A DNA stretch of 32,914 bases. It comes from Henriciella sp. (lineage in GTDB: Bacteria; Pseudomonadota; Alphaproteobacteria; Caulobacterales; Hyphomonadaceae). Positions 7,148 through 16,473 of the stretch are shown piece after piece (the stretch's first letter is position 1; every line of letters begins with the position of its first letter). Under the pieces are notes generated by a model. That model did not search any database, was not told where the DNA came from, and saw only the letters and a list, made by a program, of their open reading frames with translations. The stretch is taken from positions 1-32,914 of the forward strand of contig JAQWGO010000011.1 in NCBI GenBank assembly GCA_029238175.1. The letters are read 5' to 3'. The position numbers were made by a program, and so were the translations under genes.

Positions 7148-8420
7148 ATTCGGCTGCTGGCGGCTTGATCGCGGCTGCTGCCAGTGCGCGGCGATTGACA
7201 CCAGCGCCGATGAGAAATGGCACGATGGCGCAAGCGGTCATAATCGAGGCGAGCAGGAAGGCGGCACCGGGGAAGTAAATGGGTGCGCTATCAACGGAGA
7301 AAGCCTTCAGGGTTTGCGACATCATCACGGGGCTGAAGATCAAGGTCATGGCCATTATGCTAGCCTGCGCCCCTTGAAGCTCGCCTTGCGCATTTCGAGG
7401 CGTCAAATTGGATGTCAGCGTATTCACTGCGGGCATGGTTACACCGCCAAGGGCAGATACGGCGATCACAGCATAGGCCATCCACGGGAGGTTCGCGAAA
7501 GCCATTAGTGCGAAAGCCGTCGCGTTAATAACAAGTCCCAGTATCGCAGCATTCAGCGCGCCGAATTTTTTGATAAGCGGGCCCGTTAGCAGCGCCTGCG
7601 AAACGGCAAAGCCTATACCAACTGCGCCAAGCGATAAGCCAATTTCAAACTCAGACCAGTTATAACGGATCTCGCCATGGAAGTTCCATGTGCTTGGATA
7701 AACGGCGTGACCGATCTGATAGAAAAAGATGGCGACGATGAACCAAACCACTTTGGGTAGTTTGGCAAAGTGCAGCATTGCGCCAAACGGGTTGGCGCGG
7801 GCAAGGCTGAATGCCCGGCGATCTTCTTTTGGCAGGCTTTCTGGTAAGACAAACAGGCCGTACAAAAAGTTCAAACCAGCAATTCCGGCCGCCACATAGA
7901 AGGGAAGTCGAACATGTACTTCGCCCAGCAGGCCGCCGAACACGGGGCCCAGAATAAAGCCGATCCCAAACGCTGCGCCCATCATGCCAAAGGCGCGGCC
8001 GCGGTCTTCAGGCTCGGTAACGTCGGCGATATATGCATTGGCGACGGAATATGTGGCAGAGAACATGCCGCCGAGAAAGCGGCCTACAAACAGAATGGCG
8101 AGCGTTGGCGCGAGCGCCATAATCAACAAGTCCAAGGCAAGCATGCCAATCGAAGCCAGCAAGACAGGGCGTCGGCCATAGCGGTCTGAAAGCCCGCCAA
8201 TGATCGGCATTGCAAAGAAGTTCGCGATGGCAAATGTCATGCTGAGCCAGCCGCCATAGGCCACTGATTCCTCGGCTGCTAAGCCCGTGACATCTTTCAA
8301 AAGGGCGGGCATCACAGGCATGATAATGCCGAATGAGATCATGTTCAGGATCACCGCAACAACAACGAATAGGAATGCATTTTTATTCGTTGCTACGGGT
8401 TCGGATTTGATCTCTGTCAT
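7146..8420 (-). CDS. TCR/Tet-type MFS drug exporter
   Basis: A 424-residue major facilitator with twelve predicted helices. The loop 2-3 signature GGLSDRYGRRPVLL is the MFS motif A, and GRFLGGMFSATYSVANAYIADV with the following ERGRAFG-like segment EDRGRAFGMMGAAFG is characteristic of TetA/TCR proton-drug antiporters (motif C region GIGFILGPVFGG). Substrate cannot be inferred; many chromosomal members do not confer tetracycline resistance. Its ATG overlaps the stop of the upstream DMT gene in ATGA, so the two transporters are translationally coupled. Confidence 0.87.
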   Translation of the reverse strand: MTEIKSEPVATNKNAFLFVVVAVILNMISFGIIMPVMPALLKDVTGLAAEESVAYGGWLSMTFAIANFFAMPIIGGLSDRYGRRPVLLASIGMLALDLLIMALAPTLAILFVGRFLGGMFSATYSVANAYIADVTEPEDRGRAFGMMGAAFGIGFILGPVFGGLLGEVHVRLPFYVAAGIAGLNFLYGLFVLPESLPKEDRRAFSLARANPFGAMLHFAKLPKVVWFIVAIFFYQIGHAVYPSTWNFHGEIRYNWSEFEIGLSLGAVGIGFAVSQALLTGPLIKKFGALNAAILGLVINATAFALMAFANLPWMAYAVIAVSALGGVTMPAVNTLTSNLTPRNAQGELQGAQASIMAMTLIFSPVMMSQTLKAFSVDSAPIYFPGAAFLLASIMTACAIVPFLIGAGVNRRALAAAAIKPPAAE

Positions 8421-9283
8421 GGGTTGGCTTTGCGGGATGCGGGAGCGGGGGTCAAGACAGCAAGCGCCACCCCGCCCAGGATTGCAGTGCTAGCTAAAGC
8501 AAAGCGAAGCGTGATCGGTTCATGCAGAAACAACACGCCCCCTGTCGCCGCGATTGCAGGGACGGTAAGTTGCGCGACACCTGCGCGCGTTGCGGTTAGA
8601 TCTTTCAGCGTGGTGTACCAAATCGCGTAACCAAGCCCCGATGTTATGGCGCCAGAGATAATGGCGAGAATGGCGCCATTTGCGCTAGGTGAAGGTTCTG
8701 GATGAAGCATCAGGACGGGAATCGCCAGAATAACGGCCATCATGCTCGCGCGAATGAAGTTGCCTGCTGTCGCTGTTGCCGGATCGCCAGCCGCCTTACC
8801 TAGCAGGGAGTATGCGCCCCAGCCTATGCCTGCGATAGCCATTGCCGCTGCGCCTAGGATAGAAGGGGCTGCGATCCCGGGTGAGACGAGCCATACTAGA
8901 GCAGACAGCGACAGGATGAGGCCGATCCATTGCAGCGCCCAAGGGCGCTCACCCTTCGCAATTCCCCAGCCTAGCATCGTCATTTGAACCACTGCGAAGA
9001 GGATAACAGCGCCCGTTCCGGCAGGGAGTGCAAGATAGGCGTAAGAGAAGAATGCCGCATAAATCAGCAAGGCCAAGCCCCCAAGCCATGACCCTGTTGG
9101 TCTTGAGGATTGAGCAAATACGAGTAGCCCCAAAACGACTGCACCGCTGATCAGGCGTATGAGTGCGAAGCTGCCTGCGCCAATTTCACCTTCAATCAAA
9201 GCCAAGCGCCCAAGCACAGAGTTTGCGGCAAACGCGATCATTGCGAGGCTGGTGATCAGGAAGACGCGGAACGTTTTGGGCAT
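8417..9283 (-). CDS. EamA/DMT superfamily permease
   Basis: A 288-residue protein with ten predicted helices in two homologous halves, as in EamA exporters (RhaT/YdcZ clan). Typical segments are AANSVLGRLAL in helix 1, ALIRLISGAVVLGLLVF in helix 2 and TRAGVAQLTVPAIAATGGVLFLHEPIT in the second half, where the conserved LxEPIT ending is clear. The start MPKTFRVFL at 9283 is chosen because the protein's first helix begins there; the frame remains open to 9382 but that stretch is polar and runs into the promoter of the divergent SDR gene. No strong SD is visible. Exported substrate unknown. Confidence 0.84.
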   Translation of the reverse strand: MPKTFRVFLITSLAMIAFAANSVLGRLALIEGEIGAGSFALIRLISGAVVLGLLVFAQSSRPTGSWLGGLALLIYAAFFSYAYLALPAGTGAVILFAVVQMTMLGWGIAKGERPWALQWIGLILSLSALVWLVSPGIAAPSILGAAAMAIAGIGWGAYSLLGKAAGDPATATAGNFIRASMMAVILAIPVLMLHPEPSPSANGAILAIISGAITSGLGYAIWYTTLKDLTATRAGVAQLTVPAIAATGGVLFLHEPITLRFALASTAILGGVALAVLTPAPASRKANP

Positions 9284-9411
9284 GGGGCGTGTTAGGTTAG
9301 GCGGGGCTTTCTGGCCAGTCACTTTGAGGTGAGAGTGAATTGCGTGCGCCGCTATACAGCTTGCGTGGCATCTTTTCATCAATAAGTTGGGGAAAAGTCA
9401 GGAGATATCAA

Positions 9412-10176
9412 ATGAAACCCGTTTGTCTTGTTATTGGAGCTGGCGCCGGAATTGGCGGAACTGTTGGCAAGAAGTTTGCGCGCGAAGGTTATCATTCCGT
9501 CCTGTGTCGCCGCAGCGATGATGAAGGGCTGCAAAAGCTGGTCGATGATATTGAGGCCGAAGGCGGCAGTGCAACCGGTTTTCTGATGAATGCGATTGAT
9601 GAGAATGTCATTGAGGACCGGATTACGCATATTGAGAAAGAGATCGGGCCGATTGAGGTCGTGATTTACAATTTGGGTGCGCAGATTGGAGATCGACCTT
9701 TAGCCGATACAAGCTATCGCGCCTTTGAAATGGGCTGGAAACTAGCGACGCAGGGGCTGTTCCGAACGGCGAAAGCGGTTTGTCCGCTAATGGTGGGGCG
9801 CGGCGGCGGAAAAATTCTAGTCACTTCCGCGACGGCGGCGATGCGCGGTAATCGCGGGCAGCATTCGCATGCCGCCGCCATGGGTGGGCGTCGGATGCTC
9901 TGTCAGACGCTGAACGCAGAGTTTGCACCTAAAGGTATTCATGTGGCGCACATTCTGGTCGATGGCGCCGTTGATGCACCGGATACGCTAGGTAAAATGT
10001 TGGGCGAGGAATTGTTTACAAAACTGCGCGAAACGCGCGGCGCAGCAGATGGATTGCTTCAACCAGAGCATATGGCGGAAACTTACTATCATATCGCGAG
10101 CCAGCACCGCTCTGTTTGGACGCATGAGTTGGACTTGCGGTCATTCTCAGACTTGGCTTGGTGGAACCACGTTTAG
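9412..10176 (+). CDS. SDR-family protein with altered catalytic residues
   Basis: A 254-residue Rossmann protein. The dinucleotide-binding loop GAGAGIG (residues 9-15), the structural YNLGA (usually NNAG) and the strand ILVTSATAA with Ser139 are in the expected SDR positions. The catalytic YxxxK is replaced by His153-Ala-Ala-Ala-Met157 in GQHSHAAAMGGRRM. A known SDR subgroup has FxxxK here, but loss of Lys as well is unusual, so this may bind NAD(P) without standard reductase chemistry. The late segment KGIHVAHILVDGAVD is typical of that subgroup. GGAG eight bases ahead supports the start. Its stop overlaps that of the PBP1A gene in TTAG. Confidence 0.84.
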   Translation: MKPVCLVIGAGAGIGGTVGKKFAREGYHSVLCRRSDDEGLQKLVDDIEAEGGSATGFLMNAIDENVIEDRITHIEKEIGPIEVVIYNLGAQIGDRPLADTSYRAFEMGWKLATQGLFRTAKAVCPLMVGRGGGKILVTSATAAMRGNRGQHSHAAAMGGRRMLCQTLNAEFAPKGIHVAHILVDGAVDAPDTLGKMLGEELFTKLRETRGAADGLLQPEHMAETYYHIASQHRSVWTHELDLRSFSDLAWWNHV

Positions 10177-12149
10177 TTACCGGCAATTCCAGCAAAGGCC
10201 ATTCCCAGATCGCGATAATAACCGACGCGTGCCTGTTGATCTGGCGTCAGCTCTGTCAGCTTATCCGCGCCGCGTAGAATGGCCGGGGAGCGGCCTTCAT
10301 GTGCGGCGGTCATCAGATCAGCCCACACGCGCGCCGGAAGGCCGCCGCCAGTCACACCCTTCATGGCCGTATCGTCATCATTGCCAGTCCAGACGCCAGC
10401 AACCAGTTCAGCGCTATAGCCAACGAACCATGCATCGCGGAAGGATTGGCTTGTCCCGGTTTTACCTGCAACAGGCCAACCTTTGATAGCGGCAGCGCGT
10501 CCTGTTCCAGAGCGCACCACGTCAGCCATCATGGCGGTCATTGTTTCTGCATTCTCGCGGCTGTAAACGCGCGGGCGATCATATTCAGGGCGCTCATAAA
10601 GCACTTCACCGCGCGAAGTTTCGATTTTTTGGATCAGGTAGGGGTCTACGCGTGTGCCGCCTGTCATGAACGATCCATAGGCACGGGTGATATCCCACAG
10701 GGAGACTTCCTGACTGCCGAGTGTAATCGATGGGAAGGGTTGGAAATCTTCGTCAATGCCCATCTTTTTGGTGAGGCTGATGACATTGTCCAGCCCCGCC
10801 TCTTGCCCGAGGAGCGCCGCGATCGTGTTGAGACTGTCGCGCAAGGATTCGGCGACCGTAACCGGCCCCATATGGGCGCGAGAGAAGTTCTTCGGCGTCC
10901 ACTCTTCGATGGTTACGGGTTGGTCAACGCGGACGTCATAGGGGCTGATGTCTTGTTCCAGCGCAGAGGCAAAGACGAAGGCCTTAAAGGCTGATCCGGG
11001 TTGTCGCTTAGCTTGGATCGCGCGGTTGAATTGGTTTTCAGTGTAATCGCGGCCACCATAAAGCGCGAGGACGTGGCCGTCTTTGTTCATTACAATTGCG
11101 GCGGCCTGTCCGGCATTCACCGCTTCTGCTTCGCTTTCCATCCGTGCGTCGATTGCTGCGCTAATTGCGGTTTGCATTTTTGTGTCTACCGTAAGCGTGA
11201 CGACAAGATCGTCTGGCAGCTCGGGCAAGAGGTCATTTGCGCGTTCTGTCGCGGCGTCGAGGATGAAGCCAAACTGTGGATCGCGAATAGGCTCTGGCGC
11301 GAGAGTTACGTCAGCCGCCAGGGCGATCCGAACGCTTTCCGGCGTGACGAACCCCGCATCTAACATTTGGTTCAGCACATAGGTCTGGCGATCCTTCGCA
11401 CCAGCCATATTATCATCGAGGGCAAGCCGGGATGGCGCTTTGGGAAGGGTCGCAAGAAGGCTAGCTTCCGCGAGTGTTAGGTCTTTCGGTTCTTTGCCAA
11501 AATAGAAACGTGATGCCGCCCCAAGACCGTAAAACCCCGAGCCGAAATAGACGCGGTTGAGATATAATTCGAGGATTTCGTTTTTTGATAGGCGTTCCTC
11601 TAAGCGGCGGGCGAGCCTGATTTCTTGTACTTTCCGCTTGAGCGTTTGCTCCGGTGATAGAACAAGGTTCTTCACCAATTGTTGGGTCAACGTCGACGCG
11701 CCCGAAACTGTTCGTCCCGATGTGAAATTAGACCATGCGGCGCGGGCCATCGCCTGAGTGTCTGCGCCGTCATGCAAGTAAAAGCGTTTATCTTCGGCGG
11801 CGATAAACGCGCGGGGGACGTGTGGTGGAAGTTCGTCAATATTGATGGCGCGGCCATAACGCGGCCCGCGGATCGCGATTGTGTCGCCATTAACGTCTAG
11901 AAATTCAATCGCCGCTTCGCGATTAGCTTCCCAAAGCTCAGCGGTAGCGGGTAGGTTTGGCATGCCGCGATACAGGCTTTGCCAGTAGAGATATGCACTA
12001 ACCGATCCCAGTATTGTGAGTGCGGCGACTGAAATGAGGCTCCACTTTAGAATAGGACGCTTTTTGCGGGGCGGTGCTTTCACGGGCGCATCGCTGCGCC
12101 TTTTAGGCGGCGCTTTTTTAAGGCCGGATTTTCCATTGCTGGCTGTCAC
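10173..12149 (-). CDS. penicillin-binding protein 1A-type peptidoglycan synthase
   Basis: A 658-residue bifunctional class A PBP. A basic N-terminus is followed by one membrane anchor (about 35-57). The glycosyltransferase domain has the catalytic Glu in AAEDKRFYLHDG (E119), GASTLTQQLVKN and RKVQEIRLARRLE. The transpeptidase has SxxK (S386, in GSAFKAF), SxN (S439-L-N) and KTGTS (K563). It polymerises lipid II and cross-links the stem peptides in the periplasm. The start is a GTG with GGAG six bases ahead. It lies downstream of a thioredoxin-like gene by 88 bases. The name mrcA or pbpC-like cannot be decided from sequence alone. Confidence 0.93.
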   Translation of the reverse strand: MTASNGKSGLKKAPPKRRSDAPVKAPPRKKRPILKWSLISVAALTILGSVSAYLYWQSLYRGMPNLPATAELWEANREAAIEFLDVNGDTIAIRGPRYGRAINIDELPPHVPRAFIAAEDKRFYLHDGADTQAMARAAWSNFTSGRTVSGASTLTQQLVKNLVLSPEQTLKRKVQEIRLARRLEERLSKNEILELYLNRVYFGSGFYGLGAASRFYFGKEPKDLTLAEASLLATLPKAPSRLALDDNMAGAKDRQTYVLNQMLDAGFVTPESVRIALAADVTLAPEPIRDPQFGFILDAATERANDLLPELPDDLVVTLTVDTKMQTAISAAIDARMESEAEAVNAGQAAAIVMNKDGHVLALYGGRDYTENQFNRAIQAKRQPGSAFKAFVFASALEQDISPYDVRVDQPVTIEEWTPKNFSRAHMGPVTVAESLRDSLNTIAALLGQEAGLDNVISLTKKMGIDEDFQPFPSITLGSQEVSLWDITRAYGSFMTGGTRVDPYLIQKIETSRGEVLYERPEYDRPRVYSRENAETMTAMMADVVRSGTGRAAAIKGWPVAGKTGTSQSFRDAWFVGYSAELVAGVWTGNDDDTAMKGVTGGGLPARVWADLMTAAHEGRSPAILRGADKLTELTPDQQARVGYYRDLGMAFAGIAGN

Positions 12150-12237
12150 ACCTTGCTCCGCGCTAAGTCTTTCAAGCGGGCTTAGTGCAAAGAGATTGCG
12201 GCAGGGTGAAGGCGTAAGAGCTTATCGAGATAAATTA

Positions 12238-12717
12238 TCAGCGCATTGGGGCGGGGCAATCTGGGCCTTGTGGCTTGCGTTGTCCTGGAGTTCCGCGTTC
12301 GGCCAGAATCTTTGCGAGGTTCAGGCGTTCTTCTATCTGGTCTGTGCTGAGCGTCCGCATGAAGCAGGTCAAAGGCTCGCCATTATCAGCAGAGATGACG
12401 GCGGCAATGCCTGTCACGCCGCCATACCAGTTCCAAAGGTATGCCGCGTTGTGATTGCCGGCGAGACGCATGGCGTCGGTATGAACCTGTACGACCTCGA
12501 GCTGCGGCGTGCCCCGGCGCGCTTTGGTCATATCAAGATTGACGATCTCAATCGATCCTTCAGGGAACGCCTTGATCGCTTCGTCCAAACGAGGGTTCAG
12601 TATCTGGCAATTCGGGCACCAATCTGCAGTGAAGTTGATGATCTTCAGCACAGGCTCAGCGCCAGCGGGCAGCGCCGCGGCGAACGATATGGCTAGGCTA
12701 GCAATGATGGCGCGCAT
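12238..12717 (-). CDS. exported thioredoxin-like protein
   Basis: A 159-residue protein with a signal peptide (MRAIIASLAISFAAALPAGA, cleavage near AGA-EP) and a thioredoxin core: FTADWCPNCQILNPRLDE carries the CxxC active site WCPNC. Strand and helix order after it (IEIVNLDMTKA, TDAMRLAGNHNAAYLWNWYGG) fits the fold, though the usual cis-Pro loop is hard to place. The Pro-Asn pair between the cysteines differs from DsbA (PH) and TrxA (GP). It probably works in the periplasm as a thiol-disulfide protein with an unknown partner. GAGGAG lies seven bases ahead of the ATG. Confidence 0.78.
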   Translation of the reverse strand: MRAIIASLAISFAAALPAGAEPVLKIINFTADWCPNCQILNPRLDEAIKAFPEGSIEIVNLDMTKARRGTPQLEVVQVHTDAMRLAGNHNAAYLWNWYGGVTGIAAVISADNGEPLTCFMRTLSTDQIEERLNLAKILAERGTPGQRKPQGPDCPAPMR

Positions 12718-12793
12718 GGAATGCTCCTCAGATTGCAGCCTGTATAGGGCAAGCAATCTGAATATGCAGCATCACAAACACGTAAGTGATGCG

Positions 12794-14098
12794 TTATGAG
12801 CTGCGCCCGAACACACGGCCAAAGATATAATCGACGCGGCTGAAGTGATAAGCATCGTCAAATAGGCTTTCGAGCTTCTCATTAGATAGTTTGGCGGTCA
12901 CTTCAGGATCAGCTTTCAAGTGATCAAGGAATGCGCCTTCGCCAGCCCATGTCTTCATCGCGTTGCGTTGAACCAAGCGGTAGCCATCTTCGCGGCTTGT
13001 TCCGCCTGCTTCAACCAGTGCCAGAAGGACGCGCTGTGAATTGTGGAGCCCGCCCATCTTATCCATCACGGCTTGCATGTTTTCTGGATAGACAAGCAGG
13101 TTCTCGATCACGCCGGCAAGGCGGTGCAGGGCAAAATCCAGATGTATCGTGCTATCTGGGCCGATACCGCGTTCCACTGAAGAGTGTGAGATATCACGCT
13201 CATGCCATAGGGCGACGTTTTCCATGGCCGGAACGACCGCCATACGAACAAGCCGTGCAAGGCCCGTCAGGTTTTCTGTCAGGACGGGGTTGCGCTTATG
13301 CGGCATCGCGCTTGAGCCTTTTTGGCCCTTCGAGAAGAACTCTTCAGCTTCATATAGCTCTGTGCGCTGTAGGTGACGGATCTCTGTCGCGAGGCGTTCG
13401 ATGCTTGAGGCGATCACGCCAAGTGTGGCGAAATACATGGCGTGGCGATCACGCGGTATGACTTGGGTTGAAACAGGCTCCGGAGATAGGCCCAGCTTCT
13501 CAGCGACATATTCTTCGATGCGCGGATCGATATTTGCAAATGTGCCGACAGCGCCAGAAATGGCGCAAGTTGCGATTTCTTCACGGGCAAGCTCTAGGCG
13601 TTTCTTGGCGCGCTGGAACTCTGCATGGAATGTCGCGAGCTTCAGGCCAAACGTTGTGGGTTCAGCATGAATGCCGTGGCTGCGTCCGATCGTCGGTGTC
13701 AGCTTATGCTCAAAGGCGCGTTTTTCGAGTGCGGCAAGAACCCGGTCCAGACCTTCCATCATAAGGTCGGTCGCGCGTACCAATTGGACGCTCAAACAGG
13801 TGTCCAACACGTCAGATGACGTCATACCCTTGTGCAGGAACCGGGCAGGCTCGCCCACATGTTCAGCGACATTTGTTAGGAAGGCGATGACGTCATGTTT
13901 TACTTCCGCTTCGATGGCGTCAATTCGGGAGACTTCAAAAGCGCCTTTTTCTCTGACGACAGCGGAGGTGCCGGCAGGGATCTGGCCAAGGCTCTCCATG
14001 GCTTCGGCGGCAAGCGTTTCAATCTCTAACCAGATGCCATATTTGCTTTCCGGTTCCCAGATTGCTGTCATTGCGGGGCGGGCGTAACGTGGGATCAT
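12794..14098 (-). CDS. purB: adenylosuccinate lyase
   Basis: A 434-residue member of the fumarase/aspartase superfamily, length and start MIPRYARPAMTAIW as in PurB. The superfamily signature is KGSSAMPHKRNPVLTENL, holding the mobile catalytic serine loop; the His regions HKGMTSSDVLDT and GRSHGIHAEPTTFG are also present. It cleaves succinyl-AMP to AMP and SAICAR to AICAR, each releasing fumarate, in purine synthesis. AGGAAG ahead of the ATG at 14098 decides that start against an in-frame extension to 14236. It begins a minus-strand run, but the spacing to the thioredoxin gene (76 bases) makes co-transcription uncertain. Confidence 0.95.
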   Translation of the reverse strand: MIPRYARPAMTAIWEPESKYGIWLEIETLAAEAMESLGQIPAGTSAVVREKGAFEVSRIDAIEAEVKHDVIAFLTNVAEHVGEPARFLHKGMTSSDVLDTCLSVQLVRATDLMMEGLDRVLAALEKRAFEHKLTPTIGRSHGIHAEPTTFGLKLATFHAEFQRAKKRLELAREEIATCAISGAVGTFANIDPRIEEYVAEKLGLSPEPVSTQVIPRDRHAMYFATLGVIASSIERLATEIRHLQRTELYEAEEFFSKGQKGSSAMPHKRNPVLTENLTGLARLVRMAVVPAMENVALWHERDISHSSVERGIGPDSTIHLDFALHRLAGVIENLLVYPENMQAVMDKMGGLHNSQRVLLALVEAGGTSREDGYRLVQRNAMKTWAGEGAFLDHLKADPEVTAKLSNEKLESLFDDAYHFSRVDYIFGRVFGRSS

Positions 14099-14380
14099 AA
14101 TAAGTCTTCCTGAAGCCTTTTGCGGGCTATAGCCGCAAGGGGCATGAGTCGCAATTGCGAGTCTGTGCAATCGGTCGAAAAGCCCGCCATCATTACGTAG
14201 CAGCAGAAAGAGCAGGGAAACTCTAGCCCAGTCCACGCGTCTCGTTTATGGTTAACGCGTTGGGACTCTAGCTTTAGGCCCAATAGTTTCGGCTGTACTG
14301 CTCTCTTGAGGGTTGAGGTCCAGTCGTTTAACTCGTGCCTGACGCGAATTGATTCGTATTAGTCCAAAGGGGAGAATGAA

Positions 14381-15348
14381 ATGAAGAAATTCCTATTAGC
14401 CAGTGCAACTGCTGCTGCTTTCGCAGGCGTTGCCTTTGGCCAAGCTGCTGATCTGCCACCATCGGCGACAGCAGGTGAGTGTTTTGCTCGCGTCCTGATT
14501 CCAGAAACAACAGAAGTGTTGACGGAGCAGGTTGTCGATCGTGAAGCCTCTTTCGAGATCAATGTTATTCCTGCGCAGTACGAACTGTATCTGAGCAGCG
14601 TCTTCTGAAAGAAGGCACAACTGTCTACAAGACCGTTCCGGCTGTTTACGAGACTGTAACTGAGACAATCGAAGTCGAACCTGCTCGTGAGCAGAAAGTC
14701 GTTATTCCTGCGAAGTACGAAACATACACAGAGCAAGTTCTTGTTCGTGATGCGTACACAACCTGGAAACCAGGTGCTGGCCTTTATGGTCGCGGCGCTG
14801 CTGGTACGGGCACTGCGCCAGTCGGTTCCGACGCTGTCGCAACGGGCGAGCTACTTTGTATGGTTGAAGTGCCAGCTCAGTACGACACTGTAACACGTAC
14901 GCGTTTGGTTTCTGCGGAAACAACAGATGTCACAGTTATTCCAGCCGTAATGAAAACTGTTACGAAGCAGGTTGTCGTTGAGCCACCACGTGTTGTTGAG
15001 GAAATTATTCCGGCACAGTACGAAACAGTTTCTGTCCAGAAGCTTGTAACGGCTGCTTACGAAGATCGTATCGAAATTCCAGCAACTTACAAAACGGTTG
15101 AAAAGCGCGTTGTAACTGGTGGCGGCGGTCTTGAGTGGCGTGAAGTCCTTTGTGACACGAACACCACATCGTCTAAGATCACTGAAGTTCAGGCTGCTCT
15201 AACGGCAGCAGGCTACACAGCTCCAGCTGACGGTGCCTTTGGACCAGCGACACTTCGTGCAATGGAAAGCTTCCAGCGCGCAAACGGTCTGCCAGTTGGT
15301 TACCTGACTGTTTCTACAGTGGAAGCGCTCGGTGTTTCACCGTTCTAA
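14381..15348 (+). pseudogene. exported repeat protein with peptidoglycan-binding domain, interrupted by a one-base deletion
   Basis: The gene starts with a good SD (AGGGGAG) and a signal peptide MKKFLLASATAAAFAGVAFG. The first frame ends at a TGA at 14606-14608 after 75 codons. Re-reading A14584, which is equivalent to restoring one A in GAACTG to GAAACTG, joins it to a frame open to 15348 and yields about 322 residues. The joined product has eight units of 22-24 residues of the form VxVIPAxYETVTEQVLV, in two blocks of four, each block introduced by a Gly-Glu and Cys (GECFARV; GELLCMV). A C-terminal PG_binding_1 domain (ITEVQAALTAAGY, DGAFGPATLRAMESFQ) follows. It is probably exported and anchored to peptidoglycan. 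Whether the lesion is real, an assembly error or recoded cannot be told here. Confidence 0.78.
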
Positions 15349-15374
15349 GCTTTAGCTAGTTGAACAAATTAGAA

Positions 15375-15405
15375 GCCCCTGCATTTTATTATGCGGGGGC
15401 TTTTT
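15375..15405 (+). terminator. intrinsic terminator after the repeat-protein gene
   Basis: Stem GCCCCTGCAT / ATGCGGGGGC with one wobble pair, TTTATT loop, five T. It ends one base before the stop codon of the converging ispH gene. On the minus strand the T-run is poor. Confidence 0.92.
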
Positions 15406-16350
15406 CTATGTACGCTCTAAGACGCGAGGCAACCTGAAGACGACGCTTTCTTCAGCGGTGGTGATCTCTTCAACGGTGATATCAAATCGTGCGCGGCATG
15501 CGGCGATGAGGCCCTGAACTAAGTCTTCGGGCGCGCTAGCCCCGGCGGTTAGGCCAAGTGTCTCAACGCCTTCAAACCAATCCCAGTCGACATTCTCGGC
15601 ACTCGCCACGAGCTCTGACTTTGGTGAACCTGCTCGCAGAGCGACTTCAACAAGGCGTTTTGAGTTCGATGATGTTTCAGCGCCTATGACGAGGAATAAG
15701 TCGGCGCGTTCAGCCATGACTTTTACTGCTTCCTGGCGATTTGTGGTGGCGTAGCAAATATCTTCTTTGTGTGGTGCACTTATTTCTGGGAACCGGACTT
15801 GCAGCGCCGCGACGATCTCTGCGGTGTCATCAACGCTGAGTGTGGTTTGAGTCACGAATGCGAGGTTTGTGGGATCCTTAGGCTCGAACTTGGCGACATC
15901 TTCGACTGTTTCAATCAGTGTCATGACGTCGTCGGGCAGCTGCCCCATCGTACCAATGACTTCAGGGTGACCGGCGTGGCCAATCAAGATAATCTCGCGG
16001 CCCGACTTATGATGACGTTCAGCCTCAACATGCACTTTAGATACAAGCGGGCAGGTGGCGTCGACGAAAACCATATCGCGCGCTTGCGCTGCTGCGGGGA
16101 CTGCTTTGGGAACACCATGCGCAGAAAAAACCACGGGGCGATCGGTTGGGCACTCATCTAATTCTTCGACGAAAATCGCGCCAAGGTCTTCTAAGCGAGA
16201 GACGACATGCTGATTGTGAACGATTTCGTGGCGGACATAGACGGGCGCGGCCCACTTGCTGAGGGCCTCCTCGACGATCTGAATTGCCCGGTCTACGCCA
16301 GCGCAAAACCCGCGCGGAGCTGCCAATAGAATGGTCAATGGCTTCGTCAT
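15406..16350 (-). CDS. ispH: 4-hydroxy-3-methylbut-2-enyl diphosphate reductase
   Basis: A 314-residue IspH. The opening [17 protein letters not shown] carries the first [4Fe-4S] cysteine (C16); C100 in [12 protein letters not shown] and C199 in [13 protein letters not shown] are the other two. [19 protein letters not shown]-type [12 protein letters not shown] (E130) and [12 protein letters not shown] complete the active-site set. It catalyses the last step of the MEP pathway, reducing HMBPP to IPP and DMAPP. GAGGACGA ahead of the ATG supports the start. It stands alone, divergent from a lipoprotein gene. Confidence 0.96.
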   Translation of the reverse strand: MTKPLTILLAAPRGFCAGVDRAIQIVEEALSKWAAPVYVRHEIVHNQHVVSRLEDLGAIFVEELDECPTDRPVVFSAHGVPKAVPAAAQARDMVFVDATCPLVSKVHVEAERHHKSGREIILIGHAGHPEVIGTMGQLPDDVMTLIETVEDVAKFEPKDPTNLAFVTQTTLSVDDTAEIVAALQVRFPEISAPHKEDICYATTNRQEAVKVMAERADLFLVIGAETSSNSKRLVEVALRAGSPKSELVASAENVDWDWFEGVETLGLTAGASAPEDLVQGLIAACRARFDITVEEITTAEESVVFRLPRVLERT

Positions 16351-16473
16351 CTTAACTCGTCCTCATGTTTGGCGCGCATATAGGGCGTTGCGCGCCTTGC
16401 GATGGCCCGGTAACACTCTTTTCCAATACATGGACAGCCTCGAGCATGAGGCCAAGAGTGACAAGGCATCGCA

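Noticed and set aside
7146-9283. Tetracycline-resistance determinant on a mobile element
   Set aside because: The MFS and DMT pair sits in ordinary chromosomal context with no transposase, repeats or composition change that I can see.
10299-10994. 231-codon open frame on the plus strand inside the PBP1A gene
   Set aside because: It is antisense to clear PBP1A motifs, has low-complexity, Cys/His-rich content and no SD.
12016-12696. 226-codon plus-strand frame across the PBP1A start and the thioredoxin gene
   Set aside because: It runs antisense to two recognised proteins and shows no fold-like pattern.
14099-14380. Possible RNA gene in the longest gap
   Set aside because: No cloverleaf, riboswitch-like core or terminator was found; the region is more simply divergent promoters.
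14570-14610. Programmed -1 frameshift in the repeat protein
   Set aside because: No X-XXY-YYZ slippery heptamer, no internal SD and no obvious downstream structure was seen, so a deletion or sequence error is simpler; kept open only as an alternative.
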